Shown here piece after piece: positions 1 through 9,156 of a DNA stretch of 64,000 nt. The notes under the pieces were generated by a model, which saw only the letters and a list, made by a program, of their open reading frames with translations, was not told the origin of the DNA and did not search any database. Source of the stretch: Mesobacterium pallidum. Lineage in GTDB: Bacteria > Pseudomonadota > Alphaproteobacteria > Rhodobacterales > Rhodobacteraceae. Both the position numbers and the translations under genes were made by a program. The DNA lies in assembly GCF_019966535.1 (NCBI RefSeq), contig NZ_JAIMID010000002.1, forward strand, positions 62,001 to 126,000. Direction: 5' to 3'. Positions within the stretch are counted from its first letter, which is position 1; every line of letters begins with the position of its first letter.

Positions 1-407
1 GCGGTGCCGTTGCTGTCCGAATAAAGCCCGTCCATCCCGACAAAGCGCAGGTCGGTCGCCGCCCCGCCGAACCAGGCGGTTTCGGTCAGGGTCAACCCCG
101 TGCCCCGCGCCGCCCCATCCAGCCCCCGCAGGATGTCGGCCTTGAGTGCCGCATCGAGCGCGGTGGACCCGTCCAGCGGGCGGAAGACACCGCCGAGAAA
201 GGACGCCAGCACCGAGTCGGCCATGTACGTGGCGAAATCGGCCGAATCCTCGGCAAAGGCATAGCTGAGCGTCGTCTCGCCCCAGGCCGTCGTCCCCGCA
301 ATCCCGTCGATGAGCACCGCGCCGGTCCCGGGCGTGGGCGTGACGGGGGCCGCGGGCGGCGCCAGGATCGGCAGCCCGGCAGGGGTACGGTCGGATCGAA
401 TCGTCAA
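1..407 (-). CDS. Serralysin-like secreted calcium-binding protein, N-terminal part (cut by window edge)
   Basis: Only the first ~135 residues are in the window; the rest lies beyond position 1. I place the start at a TTG at 407 because GGAGG lies five bases upstream of it and no in-frame ATG fits. The visible part has a Pro-rich leader followed by a stretch beginning LIDGIAGTTAWGETTLSYAF. That stretch resembles the N-terminal region of M10/serralysin-like, RTX-type exported proteins of Rhodobacterales, where a short 'can be seen as one-time dry world' of the form L-I-D-G-x-x-x-G-T-x-W precedes the catalytic domain. There is no Sec signal peptide, which fits type I secretion. The zinc motif HExxH would lie outside the window, so peptidase activity cannot be confirmed. 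A hemolysin-type protein without a peptidase domain is the main alternative. Confidence 0.55.
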   Translation of the reverse strand, partial: MTIRSDRTPAGLPILAPPAAPVTPTPGTGAVLIDGIAGTTAWGETTLSYAFAEDSADFATYMADSVLASFLGGVFRPLDGSTALDAALKADILRGLDGAARGTGLTLTETAWFGGAATDLRFVGMDGLYSDSNGT

Positions 408-469
408 GTCGGCCTCCGGCAGGGGGTGGCATGCACGGCGCACCCTGCCCGTCCGGCCTTAAGACAAAC

Positions 470-500
470 GAAAAACCCCGCCGGACGGGCGGGGTTTGTC
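470..500 (-). terminator. Rho-independent terminator of adhI-fghA
   Basis: An inverted repeat AAACCCCGCC / GGGCGGGGTTT with a short loop is followed on the minus strand by a T-rich run. It lies about 20 bases after the fghA stop codon. Confidence 0.8.
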
Positions 501-519
501 GTTCAAATACGTGGAAAAC

Positions 520-1358
520 TCAGGCCATCAGACGGGCCGCGTGCCATTCCAGGTGATCGCCCATGAAGGTCGATATGAAATAGTAGGAATGGTCGTAGCC
601 GTCCTGCATCCGCAGGGTCAGCGACTGGCCCGCCGCCGCACAGGTCGTTTTCAGCAGGTCGGGTTTCAGCTGCTCTTCGAGGAACCCGTCCGCCGTGCCC
701 TGGTCGACCAGCAGGTCGGGAAAACGGGCCCCATCCTCGATCAGCGCGCAGGCGTCGTAGTCGCGCCAGGTGGCCTTGTCGGGGCCGATATAGCCGGTCA
801 GCGCCTTCTCGCCCCAGGGGCAGTTCAGCGGCGACACGATCGGCGCGAAGGCCGAAATCGCCTTGAACCGATCGGGGTTGCGCAGCCCGATAGTCAGCGC
901 GCCATGCCCGCCCATCGAATGACCCATGATCCCCTGCCGCTCCATATCGGCCGGAAACTCCGCCGCGATCAGCGCGGGCAGTTCATCCTCGATGTAATCG
1001 CGCATCCTGTAATGCTGGGCGAAGGGCTCTTCGGTGGCGTTCACGTAGAACCCGGCGCCGAGACCGAAGTCATAGGCGCCCTCGGGGTCGTCCGCGACCC
1101 CCTCGCCCCGCGGCGAGGTGTCGGGCGCGACAAAGATCAGCCCATGCCGCGCGCACATGGCACGGTATTCGCCCTTTTCGGTGACGTTGGCATGGGTGCA
1201 GGTCAGGCCCGACAGGTACCAGACCACCGGCAGCTTCTCGCCCTCGTCATGGACAGGCACGAAGACCGAGAATGTCATCTCGGTCCCCGTCACGGAGGAG
1301 GTGTGTTTATACACCCCCTGCGTGCCGCCATAGGCGTGGTTGGTGGAGACGACCTCCA

Positions 1359-1359
<1 letters not shown>
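520..1359 (-). CDS. fghA: S-formylglutathione hydrolase
   Basis: A 279-residue cytoplasmic esterase-D-type serine hydrolase. It hydrolyses S-formylglutathione to formate and glutathione, the second step of glutathione-dependent formaldehyde detoxification. The alpha/beta-hydrolase triad is visible: nucleophile Ser148 in GHSMGGHGAL, Asp224 in DQGTADGF and His257 in GYDHSYYF. The YLSGLTCTHANV segment is typical of the family, and the length matches the usual ~280 residues. The start ATG overlaps the stop of the upstream adhI gene (TGATG), so translation is probably coupled. A strong terminator follows the stop codon. The adhI-fghA pair serves the methylotrophic or formaldehyde-oxidation branch common in marine Rhodobacteraceae. 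Confidence 0.97.
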
Positions 1360-2468
<1,109 letters not shown>

Positions 2469-2709
2469 GTGGGGGTCCCTCCCGAATTGACGTTCGGTCG
2501 CACCCTATACAGCCGCGAGGTGTCGGCGCAATGGTTCGGGGACGGTTTGTGTGCCGACCGGCCTGCGTGGCTGTTTCCTCGGGCGGCCCTGCGCGCGGAC
2601 GCGGCGTCACGGGGGTCTTGCACCCCGTCGCCATGGGCGCTTGGACCAATGGCGCGACCATGGCGGCCGGCGGCGCAATGTCGGTACACAGCAGTGGGTC
2701 GGGGGGCGT

Positions 2710-2898
2710 TCAGACCAGCGGGCGCGGGAAGACGCCGGCGGGTCGCGGCGCGCCGAAGCGAGGCATGGCCACGTGCCGCGCAGGCAGCGCGAGGCGCGGC
2801 AGTCCCCGTGGAGTTTCGGCAAAGGCGGACCGGGTGCAGGGCAGCGGCTGGCCGTCCCCTGCGACAGCGGTGAACTTGGCCGCGGTGACGTCGATCAT
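2710..2898 (-). CDS. Small hypothetical protein (62 aa), uncertain
   Basis: A 62-residue frame beginning MIDVTAAKF, with a purine-rich GAGGGGG about seven bases before the ATG. I recognise no domain. The C-terminal half is rich in Pro, Arg and Ala (PRLALPARHV, FGAPRPAGVF), which also happens in random high-GC reading frames. It sits alone between adhI and the YtoQ-like gene, and no operon context supports it. It could be a genuine lineage-specific short protein or a spurious frame. The surrounding 2469-3022 stretch shows nothing else I can support. Confidence 0.25.
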   Translation of the reverse strand: MIDVTAAKFTAVAGDGQPLPCTRSAFAETPRGLPRLALPARHVAMPRFGAPRPAGVFPRPLV

Positions 2899-3022
2899 CC
2901 GGGCCCCCTCGTGTTCTGCAAGTGACGGTGCCCGGGATCCTGCCGCCACGGCCCTGCCATCCGGTTACCCGATGCGGGCGAAGTGCCGCGCATTTTCCAC
3001 AAAACCGCGCGGCACCCCGGGG

Positions 3023-3466
3023 TCAGAGCGTGCCGGCCAGCACGTAGCGCAAGGCTCGCGCGATCTGCTGCGGCGTCTCGCAGACCACGTTGGCGGCGGC
3101 GTCCACCTCTTTCAGCGCGTGCTGATGCTCGGGCGGGTGCATGACGATGATCGGCTTGCCCAGCGCCGCCGCCTGCCCGCAGTCGAAGGCCGCGTTCCAC
3201 TGCTTGTACTTCTCGCCGAAGCAGACGACGAAAACGTCGCAGCTCTCGATCCCGTGGCGGGTGCGGACGGCGTTCAGCAGCGCGCCCTTGTGGTCATGCC
3301 AGAACTTCTTGTCCTCGGGCCCCAGGATCTCCACCCCGCAATCGTCGCTGGCCGCGTGGTTCGTCACCGGGCCGGACCATTGAATATCCAGCCCCTCGCA
3401 CGCCGCCTTGACGCTCTCGCGCCAGTCGGTGTGGATCTCGCCCGAGAGATAAACCTTGAGTGTCAT
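3023..3466 (-). CDS. YtoQ family protein
   Basis: A 147-residue soluble protein. The start ATG at 3466 is set by AAGGAG ten bases upstream. The sequence opens TLKVYLSGEIHTDWRE and contains a GPEDKKFWHDHKGA segment and a FDCGQAAALGKPIIVMHP segment. Both are characteristic of the YtoQ family, which is distantly related to nucleoside 2-deoxyribosyltransferase-like Rossmann folds. The length agrees with the family (~145-150). No catalytic role has been demonstrated for YtoQ as far as I know, so I give no reaction. It is divergent from the transglutaminase-like gene at 3642. Confidence 0.85.
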   Translation of the reverse strand: MTLKVYLSGEIHTDWRESVKAACEGLDIQWSGPVTNHAASDDCGVEILGPEDKKFWHDHKGALLNAVRTRHGIESCDVFVVCFGEKYKQWNAAFDCGQAAALGKPIIVMHPPEHQHALKEVDAAANVVCETPQQIARALRYVLAGTL

Positions 3467-3582
3467 GCGTCGTCTCCTTGTCCTGTTGCCCGCTGGTCTG
3501 CGACATGGGGCGCCGGGATGCAACCGGGTGACGGGCCGGCCACCCGCCGGATGCGGGCCCCAAGATAATTCGCATATCCCCC

Positions 3583-3613
3583 TTGAAGCTACAGTCACTG
3601 GAGGAACCATATG
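3583..3613 (+). promoter_or_regulatory. Candidate MerR-type promoter (19-bp spacer)
   Basis: TTGAAG at 3583-3588 and CATATG at 3608-3613 are separated by 19 bases. The sequence between is CTACAGTCACTGGAGGAAC, with a central CAGT-C-ACTG dyad. The over-long spacer with an internal dyad is the hallmark of promoters activated by MerR-family regulators. It points towards the transglutaminase-like gene. No merR gene is present in the window. Confidence 0.35.
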
Positions 3614-3641
3614 AGGTGGGACCACCAGACCGGAGTGACCC

Positions 3642-4409
3642 ATGTCCCGCCCCCACCTTGCCGAAACACCCCTTCTCGATTTCCGATCCAAGCCGATTGC
3701 GGACCTGATCGCGCAGCGCGGATGGCACGCGCTGGCGCCCGAGGACCGCACCCGGGCGGCCTATGACTTCGTCCGAAACGAGATCCTGTTCGGCTACAAC
3801 GCCGACGATGCCCTGCCGGCCTCGCGCGTGCTGGCCGACGGCTATGGCCAGTGCAACACCAAGGCCACGCTGCTGATGGCGCTGCTGCGGGCCCAGGGCA
3901 TTCCCTGCCGGTTTCACGGCTTCACCATCGACAAGGGGCTCCAGCGCGGCGTGGTGCCCGAGCTGGTCTACCCGCTCGCGCCGCGCGACATCCTGCATTC
4001 CTGGGTCGAGGTCGACCTGGGCGGGCGCTGGATCGACCTCGAGGGGTTCATCCTGGACGACGAGGTCCTCGATGCGCTGCAGGCCGCCTTTCCGGGGCGC
4101 GATTCGCTTTGTGCCTATGGCGCGGGGACGGACCGGTTGCAGGCGCCGCCCGTCGCCTGGACGGGGGGCAGCACCTATATCCAGAAGACCGGGATCAACC
4201 GCGATTTCGGCGTCTTCGACAGCCCGGATGCGTTCTACGCCGAACACAGGCAGCTTTCGGGCTGGCGCGGGTGGATCTACCGGCTGGTTGTCCGGCACTG
4301 GATGAACCGGCGCGTGGCCGGGATCCGGAGGGGCCATGTTCCGCGCATTCCGGGCGGCGCGCGCGCCTTGCAGCCCGCGACCGCAGAGGCACAGCGGCCG
4401 GGCGCCTGA
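3642..4409 (+). CDS. Transglutaminase-like (papain-fold) domain protein
   Basis: A 255-residue protein with a transglutaminase-like core. The probable nucleophile is Cys71 in DGYGQCNTKATLL, followed by His119 in ILHSWVEVDLGG and Asp132 in RWIDLEG. This Cys-His-Asp order and spacing is the bacterial transglutaminase-like/thiol protease fold. There is no signal peptide, so the protein is probably cytoplasmic. Bacterial members include peptidases and cysteine hydrolases, and the substrate here is unknown. The last ~40 residues are basic and low in complexity and may be disordered. The gene stands alone, convergent with the MFS gene, and is preceded by a possible MerR-type promoter. Confidence 0.8.
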   Translation: MSRPHLAETPLLDFRSKPIADLIAQRGWHALAPEDRTRAAYDFVRNEILFGYNADDALPASRVLADGYGQCNTKATLLMALLRAQGIPCRFHGFTIDKGLQRGVVPELVYPLAPRDILHSWVEVDLGGRWIDLEGFILDDEVLDALQAAFPGRDSLCAYGAGTDRLQAPPVAWTGGSTYIQKTGINRDFGVFDSPDAFYAEHRQLSGWRGWIYRLVVRHWMNRRVAGIRRGHVPRIPGGARALQPATAEAQRPGA

Positions 4410-4454
4410 GCGTCCAGGCCCGGCCCGATCCACGCGCCGCGCCCTGCCCCCGCG

Positions 4455-5720
4455 TCACTCGGACCGCGGCGGCTCCTGTGCGCCTTCGACCTGGTCCACG
4501 GCCCAGCTGGTCGCCGCCTCGACCGCGACCGGAGACGCGGTCGGCAGCACGTTCAGATAGGCCTCGGTCTCTTCGACCGGGGTCGCCGCGCGCTGGGTCA
4601 TCCGGTAAAGCGCATAGACCGCGATCCCGACAAAGGTCAGTGTCAGGACCAGCCAGAACCCATGCGGACCGATCCCCTGCATGGCCCAACCCGCCAGCAG
4701 CGGCCCGGCGATGGCCCCGACCCCGAAGATGAAGACCAGCCCGCCCGAGGCGGCGGGCATCTCGTCCGGCGGCAGGTCATCGTTGGTATAGGCCAGGAAC
4801 AGGGAATAAAGCGGCGTCGTCACCCCCCCGGCAAGGAAGGCCGCGACCAGCAGCATCTCGGATCGGGGATCGGACAAGAGGCCCAGCGTACAGGCCGCCG
4901 CCCCCAGCGCGGCGGCGCCGAAGATCAGCTTGCGGCGGTCCATGATGTCCGACAGCCAGCCGATCGGATATTGCAGAACCAGCGCCCCCGCGAACAGCGT
5001 CGCCACGAACAGCGCGATCTGCGAGGTCGACAGCCCGATCTGCGTGCCGAACACCGCCCCCATGCCGGTCTGCGTCGCGTAGATGCTGCCCAGGAAAAAC
5101 GTCCCGATCGTGCCCAGCGGGGCGGTCCGGAACAGGCGCTTCAGCGACATCGGCTTTGCCACCGACACGGTCGGGGTCGGCATGACGGACAGCAGGATCG
5201 GACCGAACGAGACCGACACCAGGATCGAGGCGACGATGAACAGGGTGGCGGTCGCGGCATCCCCGAGGCTCAGCAGCCATTGCGCGGCGATCACGCCGAT
5301 GGTCTGGGCGATCATGTAGGCCGACAGGATCTTGCCGCGCGTCTCGTTCGTCGCGGCGTGGTTCAGCCAGCTCTCGGCCGTCACGTAGATGCCGGACATG
5401 CAGAACCCGACGATCAGCCGCAGCGGCGTCCAGGCCCAGGCTTCGGTCACCAGCGGAAAGGCGATCAGCCCGGCGGACATGAAGCTGCCCAGCGCCGCGA
5501 AGACGCGCACGTGGCCCACGTTGCGAATGAGCCTCGGGGTGATCTGGGCGCCGGACAGGAAGCCGATGTAATAGCCCGAGGTGATGATGGCGAGCGTGCC
5601 GGCCGAGAACCCCTCGATATCGCCGCGCACGCCGATCAGCGTGAACTGCATGCCGTTGCCAAGCATGATCAGCAGCGTGCCAAGCAGCAGTGCCCAGACA
5701 CTTCCCAGGACAGAAATCAT
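4455..5720 (-). CDS. MFS transporter (YcaD-like)
   Basis: A 421-residue inner-membrane protein with about twelve hydrophobic segments. The start at 5720 (MISVLGSVW) is preceded by GAGAGG. MFS hallmarks include GWLSDIMDRRKLI, the loop 8-9 form of the G-x-x-x-D-R-x-x-R/K signature. The opening LLIMLGNGMQFTLIGVRGDI and the second-helix SGYYIGFLSGAQ resemble the YcaD/YfkF-like group of MFS proteins, whose substrates are mostly unassigned. The C-terminal ~40 residues are an acidic cytoplasmic tail. It is convergent with the transglutaminase-like gene and tail-to-head with the desaturase. The substrate cannot be inferred. Confidence 0.85.
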   Translation of the reverse strand: MISVLGSVWALLLGTLLIMLGNGMQFTLIGVRGDIEGFSAGTLAIITSGYYIGFLSGAQITPRLIRNVGHVRVFAALGSFMSAGLIAFPLVTEAWAWTPLRLIVGFCMSGIYVTAESWLNHAATNETRGKILSAYMIAQTIGVIAAQWLLSLGDAATATLFIVASILVSVSFGPILLSVMPTPTVSVAKPMSLKRLFRTAPLGTIGTFFLGSIYATQTGMGAVFGTQIGLSTSQIALFVATLFAGALVLQYPIGWLSDIMDRRKLIFGAAALGAAACTLGLLSDPRSEMLLVAAFLAGGVTTPLYSLFLAYTNDDLPPDEMPAASGGLVFIFGVGAIAGPLLAGWAMQGIGPHGFWLVLTLTFVGIAVYALYRMTQRAATPVEETEAYLNVLPTASPVAVEAATSWAVDQVEGAQEPPRSE

Positions 5721-5864
5721 GACAGGCGCCTCTCTTCGTGCCGGGGAATGCGACCCGACACTCGCACGCGTGACGGGCCCGGGTGTCCTCCCCGGCGTCG
5801 TTCGCCGCACCGTTTGCGACATTCCGCATCCTGTGGTCCGGGGCAAGGATAGCCGCTGGCCGGT

Positions 5865-6818
5865 TTACGTCCCAGCCCCCAGGTCGATCATTTGCAGTCG
5901 GGGCGCCATCCCGACATCCGGACCGCAGCGTACAAGACCGTCGCGCGGCGGGCGATCCAAGGGGCCGAGAACCGAATGGGCGAGGCCGAACGCCTTGAGC
6001 ACCCGTATCAGCCCGTACCCGGGATCCATCTGGTTGCCCTCGATCCCCAGGTTCGCCGAATGCGGAAAGGCATGATGATTGCCGTGCCAGTTCTCGCCGA
6101 AGGTGATCAGGCCAAGCCCGGGCAGGTTGAACCCCTGAACCGGAAGCCCTTCGACATGCCAGCCCTGGTGTCCGGTCTTGTGGGCGAAATGCCCGACCAT
6201 CCAGTGCCCGATCAACGAGACCGCCACCCGCAGGCACACGCCCCAGAAGACGTAGCCGATCCCGCCCATGAGAAAAAGCGGGACGGCCAGCCAGAGTTGC
6301 TGGGCCATCCAGTGGCGCTCCATCCACCGAAAAAGGGGATCCTCGGCAATGTCGGGCTCGATGCGGAACCGCGGCGGGTGGTCCAGGTCGAAACGGCAGT
6401 GCAATTGCCACCAGGCATCCTGCCAGAATCCCGCTCCGTGGCTTGGATGCGGCGGGCAGTCTGCCTGGCGTTGATGCCAGTCGCGCATGTCATGTGCGCG
6501 GATCATGCCAAAGGGCCCCGACATGCCGACCAGGGTGCCAAGCCAGACAAGGCCGTACCTCAGGCCCCGGCCGGTCTGAAAGGATCGGTGGATCAGCAGG
6601 CGGTGCATGCCGACGGAATGGCCCGCGCAGATGGTGACAGCGGTCGTGACCAGGAACACCAGCGCCCCGCCCCAGCTTGGGGTGACCACAAGCGCCGCGA
6701 TCCCGCCCGCGATCATCGCAACCAGCCAGAGCGACCTGGCAGCGTCCCAGCGGATCGTTCCGCGCATCGCATCGGTGTCCTCATCCGGCCAGACCCGTTC
6801 GGTCGCGTGCAGCGTCAT
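5865..6818 (-). CDS. Membrane fatty acid (acyl-CoA type) desaturase
   Basis: A 317-residue integral membrane di-iron desaturase-like protein. The start ATG at 6818 is preceded by GGGAG. Histidine box 1 is HSVGMHRLLIH and box 3 is GENWHGNHHAFPH. In the position of box 2 (normally HRxHH) the sequence is HDMRDWHQRQ, so the canonical HxxHH is missing. I believe this variant recurs in Rhodobacterales relatives, but I cannot confirm that here. Four hydrophobic segments flank the boxes as expected. The likely role is introducing a double bond in membrane acyl chains. It is divergent from the ArsR-type repressor at 6893, and the shared 74-bp region with a palindrome suggests control by it. Confidence 0.85.
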   Translation of the reverse strand: MTLHATERVWPDEDTDAMRGTIRWDAARSLWLVAMIAGGIAALVVTPSWGGALVFLVTTAVTICAGHSVGMHRLLIHRSFQTGRGLRYGLVWLGTLVGMSGPFGMIRAHDMRDWHQRQADCPPHPSHGAGFWQDAWWQLHCRFDLDHPPRFRIEPDIAEDPLFRWMERHWMAQQLWLAVPLFLMGGIGYVFWGVCLRVAVSLIGHWMVGHFAHKTGHQGWHVEGLPVQGFNLPGLGLITFGENWHGNHHAFPHSANLGIEGNQMDPGYGLIRVLKAFGLAHSVLGPLDRPPRDGLVRCGPDVGMAPRLQMIDLGAGT

Positions 6819-6872
6819 CTTGAAACTCCCGGCAGAAAGACATAACCTGATAGCCAAATAATCATATAACCA

Positions 6873-6882
6873 ATTAGCTAAT
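6873..6882. promoter_or_regulatory. Palindromic operator between desaturase and ArsR-type gene
   Basis: ATTAGCTAAT is a perfect 10-bp palindrome within an AT-rich island (6846-6886) that stands out from the GC-rich surroundings. It lies 11 bases before the GTG of the repressor and ~55 bases before the desaturase ATG. It suits autoregulation and control of the divergent gene. Confidence 0.55.
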
Positions 6883-6892
6883 AGGTGAAATC

Positions 6893-7207
6893 GTGTCAAG
6901 CCCCGACAAGGTGTTCGAAGCGCTGGCCTCCACCACGCGGCGCCGCATCCTGGCATATCTGTCCGAAGGGCCGCTGGCCGCAGGGGCGATTGCCAAGCGG
7001 TTCGACATGTCGCAGCCTGCGGTGTCCAAGCACCTGTCCATCCTCGAAGCGGCCGACCTGGTGTGGAAAAGGCGCGAGGGACAATTCGTGAACTACGGCA
7101 TGAACGCGGACAACCTTGGCGGAGTGTTGGCCGGATTTCTGCAAGAAGTCTGTCCGCCAAGCCGCGCCCTGAAAGCCGAACGGCGCGCCGAAAAGGGCGA
7201 GGACTAG
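6893..7207 (+). CDS. ArsR/SmtB-fold transcriptional repressor, SdpR-like
   Basis: A 104-residue winged-helix regulator. GTG start at 6893 with AGGTGA six bases upstream. The recognition helix reads FDMSQPAVSKHLSILEAADLV, the typical ArsR signature. The alpha-3 metal-binding ELCVCDL motif is absent (GPLAAGAIAKRF in its place), so this is probably not a metal sensor. The opening VFEALASTTRRRILAYLSEG is close to SdpR-type autorepressors. It is transcribed divergently from the desaturase and probably controls both genes through the palindrome between them. The inducing signal is unknown. Confidence 0.88.
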   Translation: MSSPDKVFEALASTTRRRILAYLSEGPLAAGAIAKRFDMSQPAVSKHLSILEAADLVWKRREGQFVNYGMNADNLGGVLAGFLQEVCPPSRALKAERRAEKGED

Positions 7208-7454
7208 CACCGGCATTGACCTTGCGTCACCCGCCGGCGCGTGGATCAACTTTCGGCGCCTAGGCGCCCGGCCTTCTCCATCAGGATCTGCGTCGTCCGG
7301 CCCGAGCCGGTGCAAGGCGTTTCCCGCCCACCGAACCGCCGGCCCGTGCAGCCGTTGTCGTGGGGCCGTAGGTTGGGCCCGACAGCCTTCGGTCAAATCG
7401 CCGCCCGCGGCGCCATGAAGGCCAAAGGGCCGCCCCACCGGACGGCCCCATGCC

Positions 7455-8909
7455 TCATTTCTTCTTGTTCAGGTGCTTCTTCAGCGCGCCCGCGTTCTTT
7501 TCGCGCCGGCCCTTGTAGGGGTTCCGGTCCCCCTGCCCGCGCATCCACAGGCGGATCGGCGTGCCCGGCATCTCGAACGCCTCACGCAGCCCGTTGACGA
7601 GGTAGCGCGAATAGCTGTCGGGCATCTTGTCCGGGTGCGAACACATCACGACAAAGCCCGGCGGCCGGGTCTTGGCCTGTGTCATGTAGCGCAGCTTGAT
7701 GCGCTTGCCTTGCGGCGCCGGCGGCGGGTGGGCCGCAACCATGCCCTCGAGCCAGCGGTTCAGCTGCGCGGTCGAGACACGGGCGTTCCAGGTGCGGTAG
7801 GCCGTCTCGATCGCGGCCCGCAGCCGGTCGAGCCCGCGGCCGGTCTTGGCGGACACCGTGACCAGCGGGGCGCCCTTCAGCTGCGGCAGCAACCGCTCGA
7901 ACGCCTCCTTGAGATCGCGCAGCTTTTCCTGCTTGGCATCCTCGATGTCCCACTTGTTGACGGCGATCACCACGGCGCGGCCCTCGCGCTCGGCGAGATC
8001 GGCGATGCGCAGGTCCTGCTGCTCGAAGGGGATCGCGGCATCCAGCAGCACGACCACGACCTCGGCGAACTTGACCGCGCGCAACCCGTCGCTGACCGAC
8101 AGCTTTTCCAGCTTGTCCTGCACCTTGGCCTTCTTGCGCATGCCGGCGGTGTCCCAGATCCGGCAGGGCAGCCCCTCCCAGTCGATGGTCAGCGAAATGG
8201 CGTCGCGGGTGATCCCGGCCTCGGGGCCGGTCAGCAGACGATCCTCGCCGAGGATCTTGTTGATGAGGGTGGACTTGCCGGCATTGGGGCGGCCGACGAC
8301 GGCCACTTGCATGGGCTTGGCAAGCGTCGGCATGCGGAAGGCCTCTTCCGGGTCGTCCTCGTCGCTGACGTCCACCTCCGTTTCGGGCGCGTCCTGGGCG
8401 GCTCGCGCCTCGTACTTGTCGGCCAGCGGCAGCAGCTCGGCCAGCAGATCGCCCATCCCCTCGCCATGCTCTGCGGACAGCCGCAAGGGCTCGCCCAGAC
8501 CAAGGTTCCAGGCCTCGAGCACGCCGGCATCGGCCGCCGCCCCCTCGCCCTTGTTGGCGGCCAGGATCACGTGCTTGGCCCGCTTGCGCAGGATCTCGGC
8601 AAAGACCTCGTCCGCCGGGGTCACCCCGACCCGGGCGTCGATCATGAACAGGCAGATGTCGGCCATGTCCACGGCGCGCTCGGTCAGGCGCCGCATCCGG
8701 CCCTGAAGGCTCTCGTCCGTCGCCTCTTCCAGGCCGGCGGTGTCGATCACGGTGAACCGCATCCCGCCCAGCTTGGCCTCGCCCTCGCGCAGGTCGCGCG
8801 TGACCCCGGGCTGGTCATCGACCAGCGCCAGCCGCCGGCCCACCAGCCGGTTGAACAGCGTCGACTTGCCCACGTTGGGCCGCCCCACCAGGGCCAGGGA
8901 AAAACTCAT
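7455..8909 (-). CDS. der: Ribosome assembly GTPase Der (EngA)
   Basis: A 484-residue GTPase required for 50S subunit maturation. It has two tandem G domains: the first has GRPNVGKST (residues 9-17), DTAGL and NKGE; the second, from about residue 205, has [14 protein letters not shown] and NKWD. A KH-like C-terminal domain follows and ends in a Lys-rich tail (KKHLNKKK). The acidic linker ([10 protein letters not shown]) between the G domains is usual in the family. Start ATG at 8909 follows GAGGTGACACG. It lies downstream of yfgM-like and bamB on the same strand, as in other Rhodobacterales, although the 247-bp gap before it holds repeat elements and may contain its own promoter. Confidence 0.97.
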   Translation of the reverse strand: MSFSLALVGRPNVGKSTLFNRLVGRRLALVDDQPGVTRDLREGEAKLGGMRFTVIDTAGLEEATDESLQGRMRRLTERAVDMADICLFMIDARVGVTPADEVFAEILRKRAKHVILAANKGEGAAADAGVLEAWNLGLGEPLRLSAEHGEGMGDLLAELLPLADKYEARAAQDAPETEVDVSDEDDPEEAFRMPTLAKPMQVAVVGRPNAGKSTLINKILGEDRLLTGPEAGITRDAISLTIDWEGLPCRIWDTAGMRKKAKVQDKLEKLSVSDGLRAVKFAEVVVVLLDAAIPFEQQDLRIADLAEREGRAVVIAVNKWDIEDAKQEKLRDLKEAFERLLPQLKGAPLVTVSAKTGRGLDRLRAAIETAYRTWNARVSTAQLNRWLEGMVAAHPPPAPQGKRIKLRYMTQAKTRPPGFVVMCSHPDKMPDSYSRYLVNGLREAFEMPGTPIRLWMRGQGDRNPYKGRREKNAGALKKHLNKKK

Positions 8910-9037
8910 CGTGTCACCTCAGACGGGATCAATCCGCGCAGATAGGCCAAACCGGGGCGTAATGAAAGCCCCCGAGACCTGCAGCTTGCCAATATATGTC
9001 CATGTATGCGAGGGGCTTCCCCCCTAGCATGCCTCCG

Positions 9038-9065
9038 GCGGGAGTATTTTTGGAATAATGAAAGC
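9038..9065 (-). repeat. Dispersed 3'-end element, type A
   Basis: On the minus strand this reads CTTTCATTATTCCAAAAATA followed by CTCCCGCC. It is the closest match to the consensus of the family and lies downstream of bamB. Confidence 0.7.
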
Positions 9066-9079
9066 AGGGGCGAAGATCC

Positions 9080-9119
9080 CCCTTCATTGTGCCAGTAAAC
9101 TCCGGGGAGTGTGAGGGGC
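9080..9119 (+). repeat. Dispersed 3'-end element, type B
   Basis: Reads CTTCATTGTGCCAGTAAACT then CCGGGGAGTGTGAGGGG. It is nearly identical, in opposite orientation, to the copy at 16871-16920. It faces the type A copy 15 bases away. Confidence 0.7.
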
Positions 9120-9156
9120 TGGCCCCTGACTCCCGCGCCTTCCAGGGGCGAGGCGC

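Noticed and set aside
6896..7438. A 180-codon minus-strand frame over the ArsR-type gene
   Set aside because: It is antisense to a gene with a clear helix-turn-helix. The 7208-7454 gap itself shows no convincing gene.
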